Assembly (NCBI GenBank): GCA_039621445.1
Contig: CP154955.1
Location: 60,357,564-60,421,563 of the forward strand
From: Euglena gracilis
Taxonomy: Eukaryota > Euglenida > Euglenophyceae > Euglenales
Direction of reading: 5' to 3'
Length of the DNA: 64,000 nucleotides
Shown piece after piece: positions 1 through 10,724 of this stretch (the stretch's first letter is position 1; each line of letters begins with the position of its first letter). The notes under the pieces were generated by a model that saw only the letters and a list, made by a program, of their open reading frames with translations, searched no databases and was not told the origin of the DNA. A program made the position numbers and the translations under genes.

Positions 1-173
1 TGTCAGCCTGTCAGCACTCGACCAGGATGCTTGACCGATATAATAAGCAAATGAGATTTGGAAGAAGGGATTGGGGGTTTGGAGGAGACCAGCAAAGGTA
101 ACCAAAGACCAAGCTTCCGACCGTGCACAGCAAGGATGGGGTGTTGACCGGCGAAATTATCTGTGCCCTGGGC

Positions 174-195
174 AGGTCCTCGAACACAAAGAGGC
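174..195 (-). CDS. Possible exon 10 (very short) of receptor gene
   Basis: Continues the frame as RLFVFEDL and is followed at 173 by GCCCAG, which would be the next CAG-type intron start. The rest of the gene lies to the left of the window. If that intron is not real, the exon runs on to about position 130. Confidence 0.4.
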
Positions 196-3100
196 AGTTC
201 CAGGAGGGCCCCCACGAGCTGCGTTCGGTTTTAGGGCTTGGTGAGCACATTGAGTTACTCCCCCCCACCTGCGCGTCCCCAACGACGTTCCAATGCATTG
301 TTTTTTGACTGGCTGACCCAATTCGTGTGAAAGAGAAGGGAAAAAGCAAAGACTTCACATTTGACAGCCGACCCCCCGGAAACTGTCACTTGACCGGTCG
401 GCTAATACCAATAAATTTGACATCTTTCCATTGTTAGGTGGTCCACTTCCAGGGACCATGAAGACAGGCTTCCGGGGGGTGGGTATGGGAGGAGGCCAGC
501 CTGGGTGGGTGTTGTACAACTGGTCCAGGAAGGCGCGCCGGGATACCTCGCCGTTGATGCCCTGCAGCACGGTGGCCACCAGCCGGCCGTCCACGTAGCC
601 CTCCAGCACGAGGGGGTCTGCCACGATGTCAGCACAGGCACCAGCAGTGCGTTCAATTTATAAAAAAAGCATCTACCAATAATACAACAATATTATAATA
701 TAACAATAACAACTACATAACAATTTAATAATATGACAATTTACAACATATACATATATATATGTATGTTGTATATGTATGTACATGACAAATTACAATC
801 CACCATGCACCTCAGAAACTGGACAAGTCAACAAAGAACGGGGACCCTCACAATTTCCCAGGCGGGACCCTGACTGGTTCTTGGGCACATAGCTTCACTT
901 AGTGCCCCGGGGGGGGGGCATTCCTCCAGGCCTAAACCCATCCACCAACTCTTTTTGAAACCCACCCTGAAACGACACCCCCCCAGGGCAGGAGGATCGG
1001 CAGAGGGGACCTGGGCGGGGGGCAGGTATCGGCGGGCCATGGTCTTGAAGTGGGCCACGATGCCCATCGTGGGGTCGTCCACCATGGGGACCACCTGACT
1101 GCAGGGCCGGGGAAGCCCAGGGGGTTTCAAAGGCAAGCATTAGTGTGATTCACACAACAAAAAAATCCCGTCCCAACACATTCAATGAAAATTCCATGGG
1201 AAAAATGATCGAAAACCACAACGCCAAGTGTACGATCAACCAACGTATGGCACCAAGTTGCACGAGACAAAATTGGAAGATTTCAAACAAAGGAAAATAG
1301 ACGGAGCAGCATCGTCTATGGCATCGCACCGTCTTGTGGCAACCGGCAGAAGGAAACACCGACCCCAGCCACGTTGTGCAACCCAAGCCACATGGCATTT
1401 GTGCACTGAGATGAACTGTGTGAGAGACGTTCAGAACGACGGAAAAAATGGCCATGTTTTGGCAAAAGCAGGTCGACTTTGGGGAAAAGGTGATTTCTGG
1501 CATCCTTGGACCATTTCATATGAACTACAAAAAAAGTGAACCACCAAAATATTTGGGTGTCCAGGGGAAATATACACAGTTATTTCTGGTGTGCATGAGT
1601 ATACCGCAAAATGCCACCTTGGTGCCCATGCTAAATGACGTTCCATTACGGACGGCATCAACCCCGGGTGTAAATGTGCAGTTGCATATGCAAGAATGTG
1701 GAGTTGCATGTGGAGTCCATGTCGTTCTATTGGCACAATAGGACAAAAATCTTGACCGAGTTCAAATACAAAGCTCCAACCAATAGTTCCTTTCAGGCAC
1801 CAATGGCAGACTGCAGGTGTAACTCAAAAGAGACTCTGAACCTTTTTCGACTTTTATTTGAAGGGCTGTGCACTGATGTCACAGTGTAGTACTCTCCTGG
1901 AACGGGGATGGCAAGGATGGCTGAAGGCTGAAGACCGGGGATGGGGGCAGGTTGGGCAACCCTGCCCTGGACGAAAGAAGTACAGGTTGTTCCACAGCTG
2001 CCGGCTGATCTTGCTGGCGAACCACGACGTGGCCCCGGGGGCAGGCCGGGCCATGAAGGTGTGCTGAGCTGCTGGGAAGAATGTGTACGTGTGAATTACA
2101 CCACCCTCCAAACCAATCCCCGCAGGTGGTCCCACTCAGCATGCAAATTACCAACCCCTTTCATGAAATGGTGCCAAATTGCTTGCCCCTTCCATCAACC
2201 GCCCGAATACCCCCCGGGGTCCAACGAACGGAAAACCATGCCCGGTTGGGGTGTTATTGGAGAAGACGTCGTTGAAGAACAGAGGAAGGTGCATATTGGG
2301 GGAGGTGTGAAACATGGAAAAAAAAACCCACGGCACAAAAACTGCAAAAAAAAACAAGGAAATACAAAAATTGAAAATTCAAAAAAAAGAGACAGGGAGA
2401 AATAGAGTTTGTGTCCCCACCGATCATTTTTCATTTTCTGGGTGGTGATGCACCCATCAAATGCCAACTGAGACCATCGGAGATCATCGTTGGGTTGTCC
2501 CGACAGCAGCCGGCCTGGGCAGTGGACATGAATACGAAGGTGCAGTTGGGGTCGGTGCGGTTGTCGCGGCGGAACAGCTCGATGAACTTGATGTTCTGCA
2601 CCTCCAGGGACGCCAGGACCACCGCCTGCGCCCGCTGCGGGGCGCCAGCGATGATCGCCCGCAGGGCCGGCCACGGGCCGTTGGCTTAGACAGCATGGAT
2701 GTTGTCTCAGGTGGGTAATGCTCCCCTGTCCTAAACATTGTGTTTAAGCTTCGATAAGATTTGCAGTGTAGTGGATTATTTGACGGGGTTGCACGTGGAT
2801 GTTCGGAACAGGACGATGCTCTTTTTATTTTGGTTCTCGTTCAAAAAATTGCAGTGCCCCGCAGCCTGACCAGCTGAAGATGACCAACCCAGGGGGGGGG
2901 GGGGCTCGGAGTAACCTGGAGTGCCTGGGCACGAGGGCACCCCCCCCCGTGTTCGCCCATTCTCTCATTCCTTCTTGTCAACTCATTCTCTCATTCCTTC
3001 TTGTCAAAGACAATCTCCATTGCAGAAGCTCACGTATGGAAAGCGGTGATTTCAAAGTATTGTCACTCAGCCATTCATCACTGGCAACCAGGCTTTTGCT

Positions 3101-6100
3101 TAAGGACCCCCGGGGGGGGGTACTGGCTGGCCAATCGGCTAGACACTGGAAAAAGTGGACTAGCTAGACCCCCCCTCCCCCCCCGGGGGGGGGGGGGGTC
3201 CGGGGGCCCCCCGGACTGGAAAAAAAATTTTCCTCCGGCGCACAGCGCCGGAGGAAAAATGAGGTTTTTAACAGGTTTTTGGCTGATTTTGTTCCAAAAA
3301 TTCCCAAAAATGGCCAAAAAACGGGCATTTTTGGCCATTTTTGGGGGTCCCAAAAAAAATTTCGGCGCTTCGCGCCGGTCACTGGAAAAAAAATTTCCAC
3401 TAGCTAGCCCTGCTAGCAGACCCCCCCGGGGGGGGGTCTGCTAGAAAACCCACTAGCCAAATTTGGACTAGCTGCAGTCCAGCCCCCCCCCCCGGGGGGG
3501 TACTGCAATCCCTTAAGCAAAAGCCTGCTGGCAACAAATCCGACCTGTTTAAAGAGGCTGCTGTTTGAGAGGCCCAGCCAGAATTTCCCCACCGTGATAA
3601 TGCAAAAACCTGGGGGGGGGGTCCAGCCAAACTATCCCAACCGTGATTCTGAAAAAAAAACCCAGGAAGGAGAGGAAGATGCAATTTCCAAAAAGAGCCT
3701 CATGCCAAAAATAGAGAAAACCGACCCCCTCGGTCACCAACTTAAAAGACCTCTAGGAGAAACCCAGCCCAAAGAAAAAACGGGGGAGTGGTCCGTTCCC
3801 GGAAGCAATTCTTCTGGCAGGGCCGGCTCTGGCCTGCAGGGCAGGCTCGACTGCCACCGTGTTGCGCGTGTAGGACCCGGCTGGGGGCCGGCCTCGTCAG
3901 CACTGCGGAACGCCAATGGTTGGCGGATTGGGTCGAGAGAAGGTGCAGGAACGGAGTGATTCCAGAAATGTGCTGCTGATGCTGGGGTGTGGTGTACGAC
4001 GTATTGACGGAATAGCATCAGATCGCATGAAAATTCGCACACTGCCCTGGAAATGTGTCGATGACAGGTGGTGGCGCCGTACACCCACCCACTTCATGTC
4101 CACCCCAGATATGTTAACCCGAACAGCACGGAGGCCAAATTGGCCATTGGGCTGTGAAGGGGGGAGAGCGTGGACACAAGGGGGGGGGATGCAACATGGA
4201 CCTTCAAAAAAAAAAACGGGACGCAAAGGAAAGCAAAAAAAAGCAAAAATAAACAGAAAATGAAAGCAAAAAGAAACACAAAAAAAAACACAAGTTGCAT
4301 GAAAAATCTTTTAGGAGCTTCCCCGAGATATACACTTTCTGCTTAAGAGGACTTAGAAAGATTTTCGGTTCCGCTGGGGAAAACATTTCACACAAAGTTG
4401 ACGGTTTGTCTTTTAAAAACAAATTATTTAAAAAAAATTCCTGTGGGAACTCTCAATTTTACTTCATTTTTATTTCTTAAAAATATTCTTTAAAATGTTC
4501 AAACCCTTAAAACAAGGATTTCAATGACATTTTCAAAAATGACATAAACAGGATTTAAAAAAAAACTACAAATTTCAAAAAAAAAAAAGGCAAATCCTCC
4601 CATTTTGACCAAAAAATGTCGGTTTTTAGTCGATTTCCAAGGAAAGAAAGGTTTTTGCGGTTTTTGAAAATTTTGTGAATTTCGATGAAAAAATACATTT
4701 CTCATTTACAAAAATTTATTTAGAAAAAAAATGCCACCCTGATTTCGCATAAAAATGGCATTTTGTTGACCAAAAATGCAAAAAAAGACAAAACATTGAC
4801 AAAAGTTTGGTTATCAGGAGAAAAGCAGGGCTAAGATGATAAATTTTCAAAGGAAAATTTTTTTCTGCAAAAATCCAAAAATCACTGGGAAAAGGCACAA
4901 AAAAAAGGTGGAAAAACACAAAAAGAACCCTCAACCGGAAAAAAAAAACAACAAAAAAGGGGGAAAAACACGGTTGAGATTTTTTTACACTTTGATGGGC
5001 CTGGTCAATCCATTGAGCAGAACAACACGGGTGAAAACAAAGCACATTGAGGGCTTCTCCCCTGCGTGTGATCTGAGGACCAACCAGAACAGAAGAAAGA
5101 ACTTTGATGGATCAGCTGCGAGGGTATGAAGGATGCTCAAGAGTGTTCCCAGAGCTGGAGAGTTTTAATTTTGGAACTCTTTGTCGGGGGATTGGGACGG
5201 GGGGGCACCCATCACAATGTTCATGACGATGGGATGGTCCCTCCCACCCGGTCTGGGGGAAAAAAAACGTGAGGGGGGGGCCAAGGCCAGAGAGCAACAA
5301 GTTCGATGCCAGCGAATCGCAAAGCTGCGGTGAGCCCCTGCAAGGCTGTCTGCCCAAACGAGTCGTTTGGCAGCAGCGCCGGGCCAATTGATCCACAAAT
5401 CTTCCCCCCGTGCTCAGGCGTAATGAGTCTGCCAATGCAATAACAACCAGACTGTTTTTGATTTATTTCGCAAACCCTGGGGAGTTTGGAGTGCCTGGGC
5501 TGCTACCTGGACACTATGCCCCCCTTGATACGGAGGGGGTCTGCCGCAAAGAATTATCCCAAAAATGGGTTTTCTGGGATTTCTGAGACTGCCTGATCGA
5601 CTTTTTGCCAACATTTCAAGACCACCTTGTGGAGTGATTTGGTTGAGCACCACGCACCCATATTGTCCATTCAGTTTCGGTATATGTTTGTTGGCAAGAC
5701 CGGTAGGCAGTCACCCCGATCACACGAATTGGATAACTGTCACCCTGGGGTTCTTGTGCCTGCCCTGCATAATCTGTGCATTATTCCAACCAAGGAATTC
5801 CGTTAGGACCTCCAGGGGCTCCAGCCTACTGGCTGGAAAAAGATCCTGGCTGCTTGGGTGGGTCCGGGGGCGGTCAGGGGGGTCCCAGCCGAGGGGGGGG
5901 GGGGCAGCAGCTTTCGGGTGCTCAAAAAAAAGATTGAAATCCCAAATACAACTGGGTTGAAATTTTCTGTCAAAAATTTCGGGTGAAATTCCCAGCCCCT
6001 CCAAAACGCCGTTTGTTTTGGGCCATTTCGAGCCTTTTCATTTTTTTTGGGACCAGCACTGCTTTGCTGAGCTGCCCTGGCTGTATTTTCACTTGATCCC

Positions 6101-9100
6101 TTGCTGGTTGGCTGTTCTGGGGGTGGGGTGGGTGCTCTCTGGTGTGAGAAATTCCCTGGTTTGATGCCCACCAAGGTAAAAAAAAAGCACACGTTTTGAT
6201 CTTCGACTGGTTCACTCAGCAGCCCAGTGCTGGGCTGGTACAGGCAAGCCACACGGTGCACTCGCAAGGTTTGGATCAGGTACGTGGCGGGGCAGGGAAC
6301 GGAATCCTGGACAAGCAACGGTTTTGGGTTTTGGTGTTTCTGGGCTGTATATGTTTCCTCCATACCCAATATTCAGACTTCTGCCTTCGCCCGACCCATC
6401 CTTTTCCAAATTCTCGTCAGCAACAACATCGAAAAACGCAATGTGCATCCTCAAAAAAGAAACCTATGGGGAGATTGATCATTTAAGAACGTCAGGGAGA
6501 GAAAACACTTTCAACATCAACAAAGCCAATTTTTGCAGATTTAAACCTGAATTATAATTGCCACCGCTGGAAAAAAAGGGATGGGATGGTGGGAGGGGGG
6601 TGGTCGGACCTCCTCAGAGTTTTCGCAGATTTGCACCCATACCCTGGGCCTGGGCTACCATCTCGTCAGTGTAACTGGCGCGGACATTGACGATCTCCTG
6701 GTGGAAAGGGTTTCGGGAGATGGCCACCCCGGTGTACGGCCCCACCACAGGGATACCGGCCACGGGCACCCACACAGACGTTTGTGATGGGGGGCAACAT
6801 TCAAAGCCACACTCCGGAGCTTGCTTCAACCTGGAGGTATTTCCAGATATTGAACGGGAAAAAATGTTTCCAGGTTCAACTGTTCATTATCTTTGAATAT
6901 TTTTTAAGTCTATGTTCGGGCCTCCATAGGGAGAAGTATTCTGATTGGTTTAACCCCCCCCAAATAGAAGCACGGGGCTGCTACAAGCACAGGGTCCAAA
7001 TAAAAGAGGACCCGCCGCCGCCGAAGGAGGCGGTCCACTACTACCCCCCAATTTTTGATTTTTAAATAAAATTCACAAAAATTGCGCAGGTGGTGTACCT
7101 CCCACCGCCAGAGGCGGCGGTCCTCTATAAGTGCACCTGTGCTTCTATTATGGGGGGGTAGCAAAAATGTGTGGCAAGAAGACCTGAAATGTGTTGCCAG
7201 CGGACGAAAAATATATGGCCAAAGGACTTAAAGAATGGTAAGAGGAATTAAAAATGATGGCCCACATTTTTCATGCCGTGATTGGAAAATGGTCATTACT
7301 CTTAAGACGTCTGACCATTGTTAAAACATGTGGCCACTGCCGAGACATGTTGAGCTGGGGTTCAGCGAGGGCAACCCCCACTCTAAATCATGCTTCGGCT
7401 GGGTCCTTGAAATTCCCTTTGAAAAAATAAACCCTCCCCCTGAATGAAACCCACTAAATGAAACCCCCGAAATGATCCTTTGGGGGGTTCTGGACCAACA
7501 TGAACAAATAGGGTCATTCAGAGGGGGGGGGGGTGAAATGACAGCCGATCAATGCCATTTCTGAAGTCATTCTCCAACTTCTCCCCTCTTGCCTGCGATC
7601 CCGCAAAATTTTTTCGTGAAGATGTTGTCGAAAATGATCAAAGATGGTGTTTGAGGGCTTAGATCCTCAAAGCCTGAGAATGCAATTGTGCTAGATTGAA
7701 AGAAAGGTATGGGGATGATGACCTTTAACACCTTCGAAAAAAAATTTCCAACATTCCACTGAACGATGATCCAAACAAAATGCCTCTTGATCCGCGATCA
7801 TTCGTTCCGAGCAGGTTTCTTGGAGTTTTTCAAATTTCCGAAAAACTCCTATCCTCCTTTGCCCAACAACCAGGTTCCTACAACCCCAAACCTCAGGGGT
7901 GGGGGGTCATTCCCACCACAGTCCCCGATTGGGGAGTGGTCTTACGCGTTGGTGGAAAATTTTCTCCGATTTTTCCTCTTTTCCTGGGTCACCCACAACC
8001 CCTGAGTCACATGACCTCCCAATGGGACCCAAATATTATGGGGTCATTTAAGCATCGTCCCTTTAAATGGCTTGTGAAGCACCTCTTGGGGAGGTTAACA
8101 CTAGAACCGGCAAAGAAACACCCCCCCCCCCCGAGCTATTCCCGCAGGACCCTTTACGGCCCAATGGGAACGGGGGGGGGACATTCCCCCCCCCCCCCCC
8201 CCGAGCTATTCCCATACCCGAACCACGGGCAGCCCAAAATGGGTCATTTTTGGCAATTTTAAGCACATTTGCCAAAAAGTGAAAACGTCCCAAAAAAAAC
8301 GTCTTTAAAAAAAATTGCCATTACAGTGAGCTATTCTGTCCCCCTATGAAAACAGCTCGGGGGGGGGGAGCTCGGGGGGATGGTATGTACTACCTGGACC
8401 CCCCAAATGAAATTCCCTCCAGCATTTCCTAACATTTTTGCTTCCATCATTTTTCATACAGGTTACACCATGAAATATGAAATTGAAAAGAAAGCACCTG
8501 CAGCAGGAAACAATTCTTTGGATGGGGAGCAAGACAGATAATGCGTGGGTGGTCGATACCGCAGGATTCAGGAGCGCTGTCATGATGGATGAGCCATACA
8601 CTCCAGCCAGGAGGAGCGATGTGGTGGACATATTGTAGAAGTTGACGAGGGCGCGTGCTGGCTCGTAATCGTCGTCCATGGGCATCAATGTCAAGTTGCG
8701 ACCTTGGGAGCAAGGCAGACCGAAGATTGTGAGTGCAAAAATACGTCTTCAAAAAGTCGACACCTTACAATCAGCAATGCCACTCCAACCCCCCCCCCCC
8801 GATTGATTCCCATTTTTGGCCAAATTTTGTAATCTTGGCACCCTAAACAACAGCTTAATAATCCCCCCAATCTAGGGACTCAATAGATACTACTACTATA
8901 CTCAATGAGCACAACATATATATTTTATAATTATATATATAATGAGCACAACATATATAATATTTATGCTACACGTATACTACATATGTGGGTACATACT
9001 CAATGCTCCTGTACTCTACTCAATAGGTGCTCAATGAACGATAGGTGGCAAGAACAACGATGTCATTCCCGTCTTCAAAGAATAAATCAAAATTTTTAAT

Positions 9101-9787
9101 CCTTCTTCAAAAAAAAAATCGCTTCCAAAGAAGGAAACTCAGTGCTTAGGCTGGATATATTTTGAATAATAATGGAAAAAGTCACACAAATGGTCATGGA
9201 CGACATCCATCTTCTCCCATCACTTGAGAAATTGAGTATTGCGCACCCTTTCTCATCCATTGTACGATTTTGAAGACAATGCTTTTAAAGAGGCCATAAT
9301 CTGCAGCAACTCAACCATAATCTGCAAGCAACTCAAAAAAACCATCAAAAAAAAACTTCCCCCTCAAATTTTGTGAATTTTGGGGACTCAATGGGGGATT
9401 GATCAGGGTGGCACTGTACTTTTGATGGCTTAAAAAAAACTAGAACAATTTGTGTGATTTTTTTTTCAACTGAAATTACTAAAGTATACATAAATGGTTT
9501 TGGAAAACGTACATATGTATGTAATGTATATGTGAGGCAGTCAAAAGAATTTGGAGGTCCCCCGTTTGTGTCGAGGGCCACCTCAGCCGGACACCACCGG
9601 CGGCGTTGGCCTCCTCAAAGGCCACACGGATGCCGGCTGCGAGGCGGGTGCCGTAGTCGGCCTGCAACCCGGAGAACGGGGCAGTCTGCCCCACTACAAT
9701 GTGCGTGGCATTGATGCCCGGGTCTAGTGCGCGGCCAGGCAGCCAGCTCACAGAGAGGAGCACGGCAAACAGGAGGCATGCTGCCAT
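174..9787 (-). CDS. Receptor-like protein with type-1 periplasmic-binding (Venus-flytrap) ectodomain, 5' part, at least 10 exons
   Basis: The gene runs right to left from an ATG at 9787 and leaves the window at the left. The exons give, in order, a hydrophobic signal peptide (MAACLLFAVLLSVSWLPG), a strand reading HIVVGQTAPFSGLQ, then MPMDDDYEPARAL, IPVVGPYTG, PNDSFGQTALQGL, SYTRNTVAVEPAL, ELFRRDNRTDPNC, QVVPMVDDPTMG and DPLVLEGYVDGRL. This is the order of a leucine/isoleucine/valine-binding-protein-like fold. In Euglenozoa that fold forms the extracellular part of receptor-type adenylate cyclases, so a membrane receptor cyclase is the likely product (inference; the membrane and cyclase parts lie outside the window). 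Six introns are resolved as nonconventional and keep the frame; introns 1, 2 and 4 are not resolved. No stop interrupts the resolved part, so the gene may be functional. A bacterial ABC-transporter gene is excluded by the introns. Confidence 0.8.
196..506 (-). other. Intron 9, nonconventional
   Basis: Begins ACCCAGGCTGG and ends CTCCTGGAACT, with CAG at +4..+6 and CTG at -8..-6. CCAGG and CCTGG are complementary. It predicts an in-frame continuation LYNTRLFVFEDL. Confidence 0.6.
507..624 (-). CDS. Exon 9 of receptor gene
   Basis: Encodes VADPLVLEGYVDGRLVA and INGEVSRRAFLDQLYNT. The L-E-G-Y-x-x-G-R motif is a hallmark of the C-terminal helix of type-1 binding proteins. Confidence 0.8.
625..1016 (-). 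other. Intron 8, nonconventional
   Basis: Begins GCCCAGGTCC and ends GTGCTGACATC, with CAG at +4..+6 and CTG at -8..-6. It contains an A/T-rich palindromic stretch near 745-790 (TATACATATATATATGTATG). Joined exons read RYLPP-VADPLVLEGY. Confidence 0.7.
1017..1096 (-). CDS. Exon 8 of receptor gene
   Basis: Encodes QVVPMVDDPTMGIVAHFK and TMARRYLPP. The Q-V-V-P motif is the usual end of the second-lobe strand in this family. Confidence 0.8.
1097..1972 (-). other. Intron 7, nonconventional with paired ends
   Basis: Begins GTCCAGGGCAGG and ends GGCCCTGCAGTC. CAG is at +4..+6 and CTG at -8..-6, and CAGGGC pairs with GCCCTG. Only this placement gives LYFFQVVPMVDD in frame; a GT-AG reading does not. 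Confidence 0.8.
1973..2036 (-). CDS. Exon 7 of receptor gene (64 bp)
   Basis: Encodes GATSWFASKISRQLWNNLYF plus one more residue and a base. The short exon joins in frame to QVVPMVDD in exon 8. Confidence 0.8.
2037..2520 (-). other. Intron 6, nonconventional with paired ends
   Basis: Begins GCCCAGGCCGG and ends CCCGGCCTGCCCCC. CAG sits at +4..+6 and CTG at -8..-6, and CAGGCCGG is the perfect complement of CCGGCCTG. The joined exons read FMST-GATSWFASK in phase 0. Confidence 0.8.
2521..2656 (-). CDS. Exon 6 of receptor gene
   Basis: Encodes IIAGAPQRAQAVVLASLEV and IKFIELFRRDNRTDPNCTF, a beta strand plus helix and an N-R-T-x-P-N-C motif of the second lobe. Both borders follow from nonconventional introns 5 and 6 and keep the frame. 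Confidence 0.8.
2657..3834 (-). other. Intron 5, nonconventional, carrying a MITE
   Basis: Begins GGCCAGAGCCGGCC and ends GGCCGGCCCTGCGGGC on the minus strand, so CAG is at +4..+6 and CTG at -8..-6. The two ends are complementary over 11 positions with one mismatch. Splicing gives VEPALQ-IIAGAPQRAQ in frame. A complete hAT-like MITE lies inside at 3089-3527. Confidence 0.75.
3089..3527. mobile_element. hAT-like MITE with 17-bp perfect TIRs and exact 8-bp TSD
   Basis: The element starts CAGGCTTTTGCTTAAGG and ends with its exact reverse complement. It is flanked by CTGGCAAC at 3081-3088 and again at 3528-3535. The eight-base duplication and CAGG terminus are the signature of hAT superfamily insertions. 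The 439-bp interior has poly(G)/poly(C) runs and two short GC hairpins around CGGCGC but no transposase frame, so it is non-autonomous. It lies in intron 5 of the receptor gene. Confidence 0.85.
3835..3880 (-). CDS. Exon 5 of receptor gene (micro-exon)
   Basis: About 46 bp encoding GSYTRNTVAVEPAL plus two bases of the next codon. The Y-T-R-N-T-V-x-V-E motif is strongly characteristic of the receptor-cyclase ectodomain family as I remember it. The 3' border is set by intron 5. Confidence 0.7.
3881..5292 (-). other. Intron 4 region, A/T-rich, low complexity
   Basis: About 1.4 kb between exons 4 and 5. It holds long A and T runs between 4200 and 4960, imperfect inverted A/T segments, and no coding signal on either strand. 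An end like CTGACGAG precedes exon 5 and has CTG at -8..-6; the matching 5' border is not settled. Confidence 0.5.
5293..5409 (-). CDS. Exon 4 of receptor gene
   Basis: Encodes GPALLPNDSFGQTALQGL and AALRFAGIELVA, the classic N-D-S-F-G segment at the start of the second lobe. The 5' border is set by intron 3. The 3' border is unresolved. A CAG/CTG intron can be drawn from about 5250, but it would add a proline- and phenylalanine-rich stretch not expected in the family. Confidence 0.75.
5410..6655 (-). other. Intron 3, nonconventional (CAG +4..+6, CTG -8..-6)
   Basis: The minus-strand intron begins GCCCAGGCC and ends GCCTGAGCAC. CAG is at +4..+6 and CTG at -8..-6. The flanking CAGGC and GCCTG are complementary over 5 nt. 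Joining the exons keeps the frame into PALLPNDSFGQ. There is no GT or AG at the borders. Confidence 0.7.
6656..6766 (-). CDS. Exon 3 of receptor gene
   Basis: Encodes VAGIPVVGPYTG and RNPFHQEIVNVRASYTDEMV, the hinge loop and the conserved N-x-R-A-x-Y segment of the fold. Its 3' end is fixed by intron 3. The 5' end is approximate. Confidence 0.75.
6767..8568 (-). other. Intron 2 region, repeat-filled
   Basis: About 1.8 kb without coding signal. It contains the inverted repeat at 6953-7160, poly(G)/poly(C) runs near 7520 and 8130-8380, and two copies of a motif with a C-run followed by GAGCTATTCCC at about 8125-8215. No CAG/CTG border pair could be assigned. Confidence 0.45.
6953..7160. repeat. 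Inverted-repeat element in intron 2
   Basis: The ends are imperfect inverted repeats (C-run then AAATAGAAGCAC at left, GTGCTTCTATTATGGGGGG at right). Inside, a second pair (GAGGACCCGCCGCC and GGCGGCGGTCCTC) lets the whole 208 bp fold into a long hairpin. It resembles a MITE, but I found no target duplication. Confidence 0.6.
8569..8703 (-). CDS. Exon 2 of receptor gene
   Basis: Encodes RNLTLMPMDDDYEPARALV followed by NFYNMSTTSLLLAGVYGSSI, the D-D-x-Y/D-P motif and the glycine-rich loop of the ligand-binding fold. The exact ends are uncertain by a few codons: GT-AG does not give the right frame on either side, and I could not place a CAG/CTG pair. Confidence 0.7.
8704..9586 (-). other. Intron 1 region
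   Basis: About 880 bp. A/T-rich, with TATATA stretches between 8900 and 9000 including two copies of GAGCACAACATATATA, and no coding signal. Borders are unresolved. Confidence 0.4.
9587..9787 (-). CDS. Exon 1: signal peptide and first strand of ectodomain
   Basis: ATG at 9787-9785 opens a typical signal peptide ending near GRA-LD, followed by NATHIVVGQTAPFSGLQAD and an alanine-rich helix EEANAAGG that matches the first beta-alpha unit of type-1 binding proteins. I prefer this ATG over one in frame at 9865 because an acceptor-like tract (TTTTGTTTGCAG) lies 20 nt upstream of it. The 3' end is placed after GGVR by family expectation; no clean donor is seen. Confidence 0.75.
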
Positions 9788-9804
9788 AAAGGAGGGCAAA
9801 GGTG

Positions 9805-9828
9805 GAACTGCAAACAAAAAGGAGGTTA
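9805..9828 (-). promoter_or_regulatory. Likely spliced-leader acceptor upstream of exon 1
   Basis: On the minus strand a pyrimidine-rich tract CTCCTTTTTGTTTGCAG ends about 20 nt before the start codon of the receptor gene. In euglenids most mRNAs receive a trans-spliced leader at such an AG. The site fits, but no cDNA evidence is available here. Confidence 0.5.
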
Positions 9829-10700
9829 CAGTTACACAGGCGGAACTTCTGCGGATGGTGCCCAACGACCCCCGGCGTTTTGCCAGCGTAGCCCCAGACC
9901 TTGGGTTGTTTCTTTGATGTGAAAGGGAGACTTAAATTCGCCCACAACTGCAGCGATTTATTCAAAAAAAATCAGCACGCTATCATCGCCCACAGTTTGA
10001 TCCAGTGCTGGCAAACTGGGGTCAATGGGGTTTGAATTTGTTTCCTTGGGTGATTTTGAGTAATAATTCATCTGGGGGGTCATGGTACCAACCGGGAGAT
10101 GGCCGATCTACGGGCCAAGTCCTTGAAGGTCACCAGTTTGGCCAAAATTGTTGACACCCACTTTCCGAGGCCGCAAAAATGTTCTGCGGAAATTGGGTTT
10201 GGCGGCAGGCTCCAAGTGGAAACATTCCGCACAGAACAGAACAAAAAATTCGGTGCACCTTCCGGCAGAGGGACACTGCGCTCTTTCAAAAGGGCCACAT
10301 GTCTATCGATAGCCTGGTCGGGGCACGTACGCGGGTCATCGCCTGATGGCGAAAACCAGCGGTGTCGGAACAATTTTTTTCCCGGGGGGGGGGGTGACGA
10401 GGAACGGGCAAATTTGGAGCACATCCTTTTTTCCCCGGCGCGAAGCGCCGAGGAATTTTTTTTTATGGCACACACCATACAATCAAAATGTATTTTTTTC
10501 TGTCCCCATGGCCCCGAAGGGGCCGAGACGCTCGTGATTTTTCGTGATTTTTCGTGGCACGAAAAAAATCAACCGGTTCTGAAGATTCTGCTGTGAAAGA
10601 CTTCGAAATTTTTCGGGTTGTTCAACCTAGGAAAGTTGAAGTTGGCTTGCAATTGTGATCAAGCACCTATGACAGATTCCAAATTTTAGCCCGCGGTCGG
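9829..10700. other. Intergenic DNA upstream of receptor gene
   Basis: No gene recognised. A frame on the plus strand at 10099-10596 has no recognisable domain. A small GC hairpin (CCCCGGCGCGAAGCGCCGAGG) occurs at about 10435; the same GGCGC-TTCG/GAA-GCGCC hairpin type recurs at many places in the window. Confidence 0.4.
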
Positions 10701-10724
10701 CTGCGGTCGGCAAAGTCAAAAATA

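Noticed and set aside
1-9787. Conventional GT-AG introns in the receptor gene
   Set aside because: For the resolved junctions no GT-AG pair gives the right frame, whereas the CAG/CTG rule does.
1-9787. Internal eliminated sequences of a ciliate germline, suggested by short repeats at junctions
   Set aside because: The spliced-leader copy, CAG/CTG pairing and euglenozoan receptor family fit a euglenid; junction repeats are short and inconsistent.
9587-9787. Bacterial amino-acid ABC-transporter binding protein
   Set aside because: Split by introns and matching receptor-type motifs (YTRNTVAVE, DPLVLEGY).
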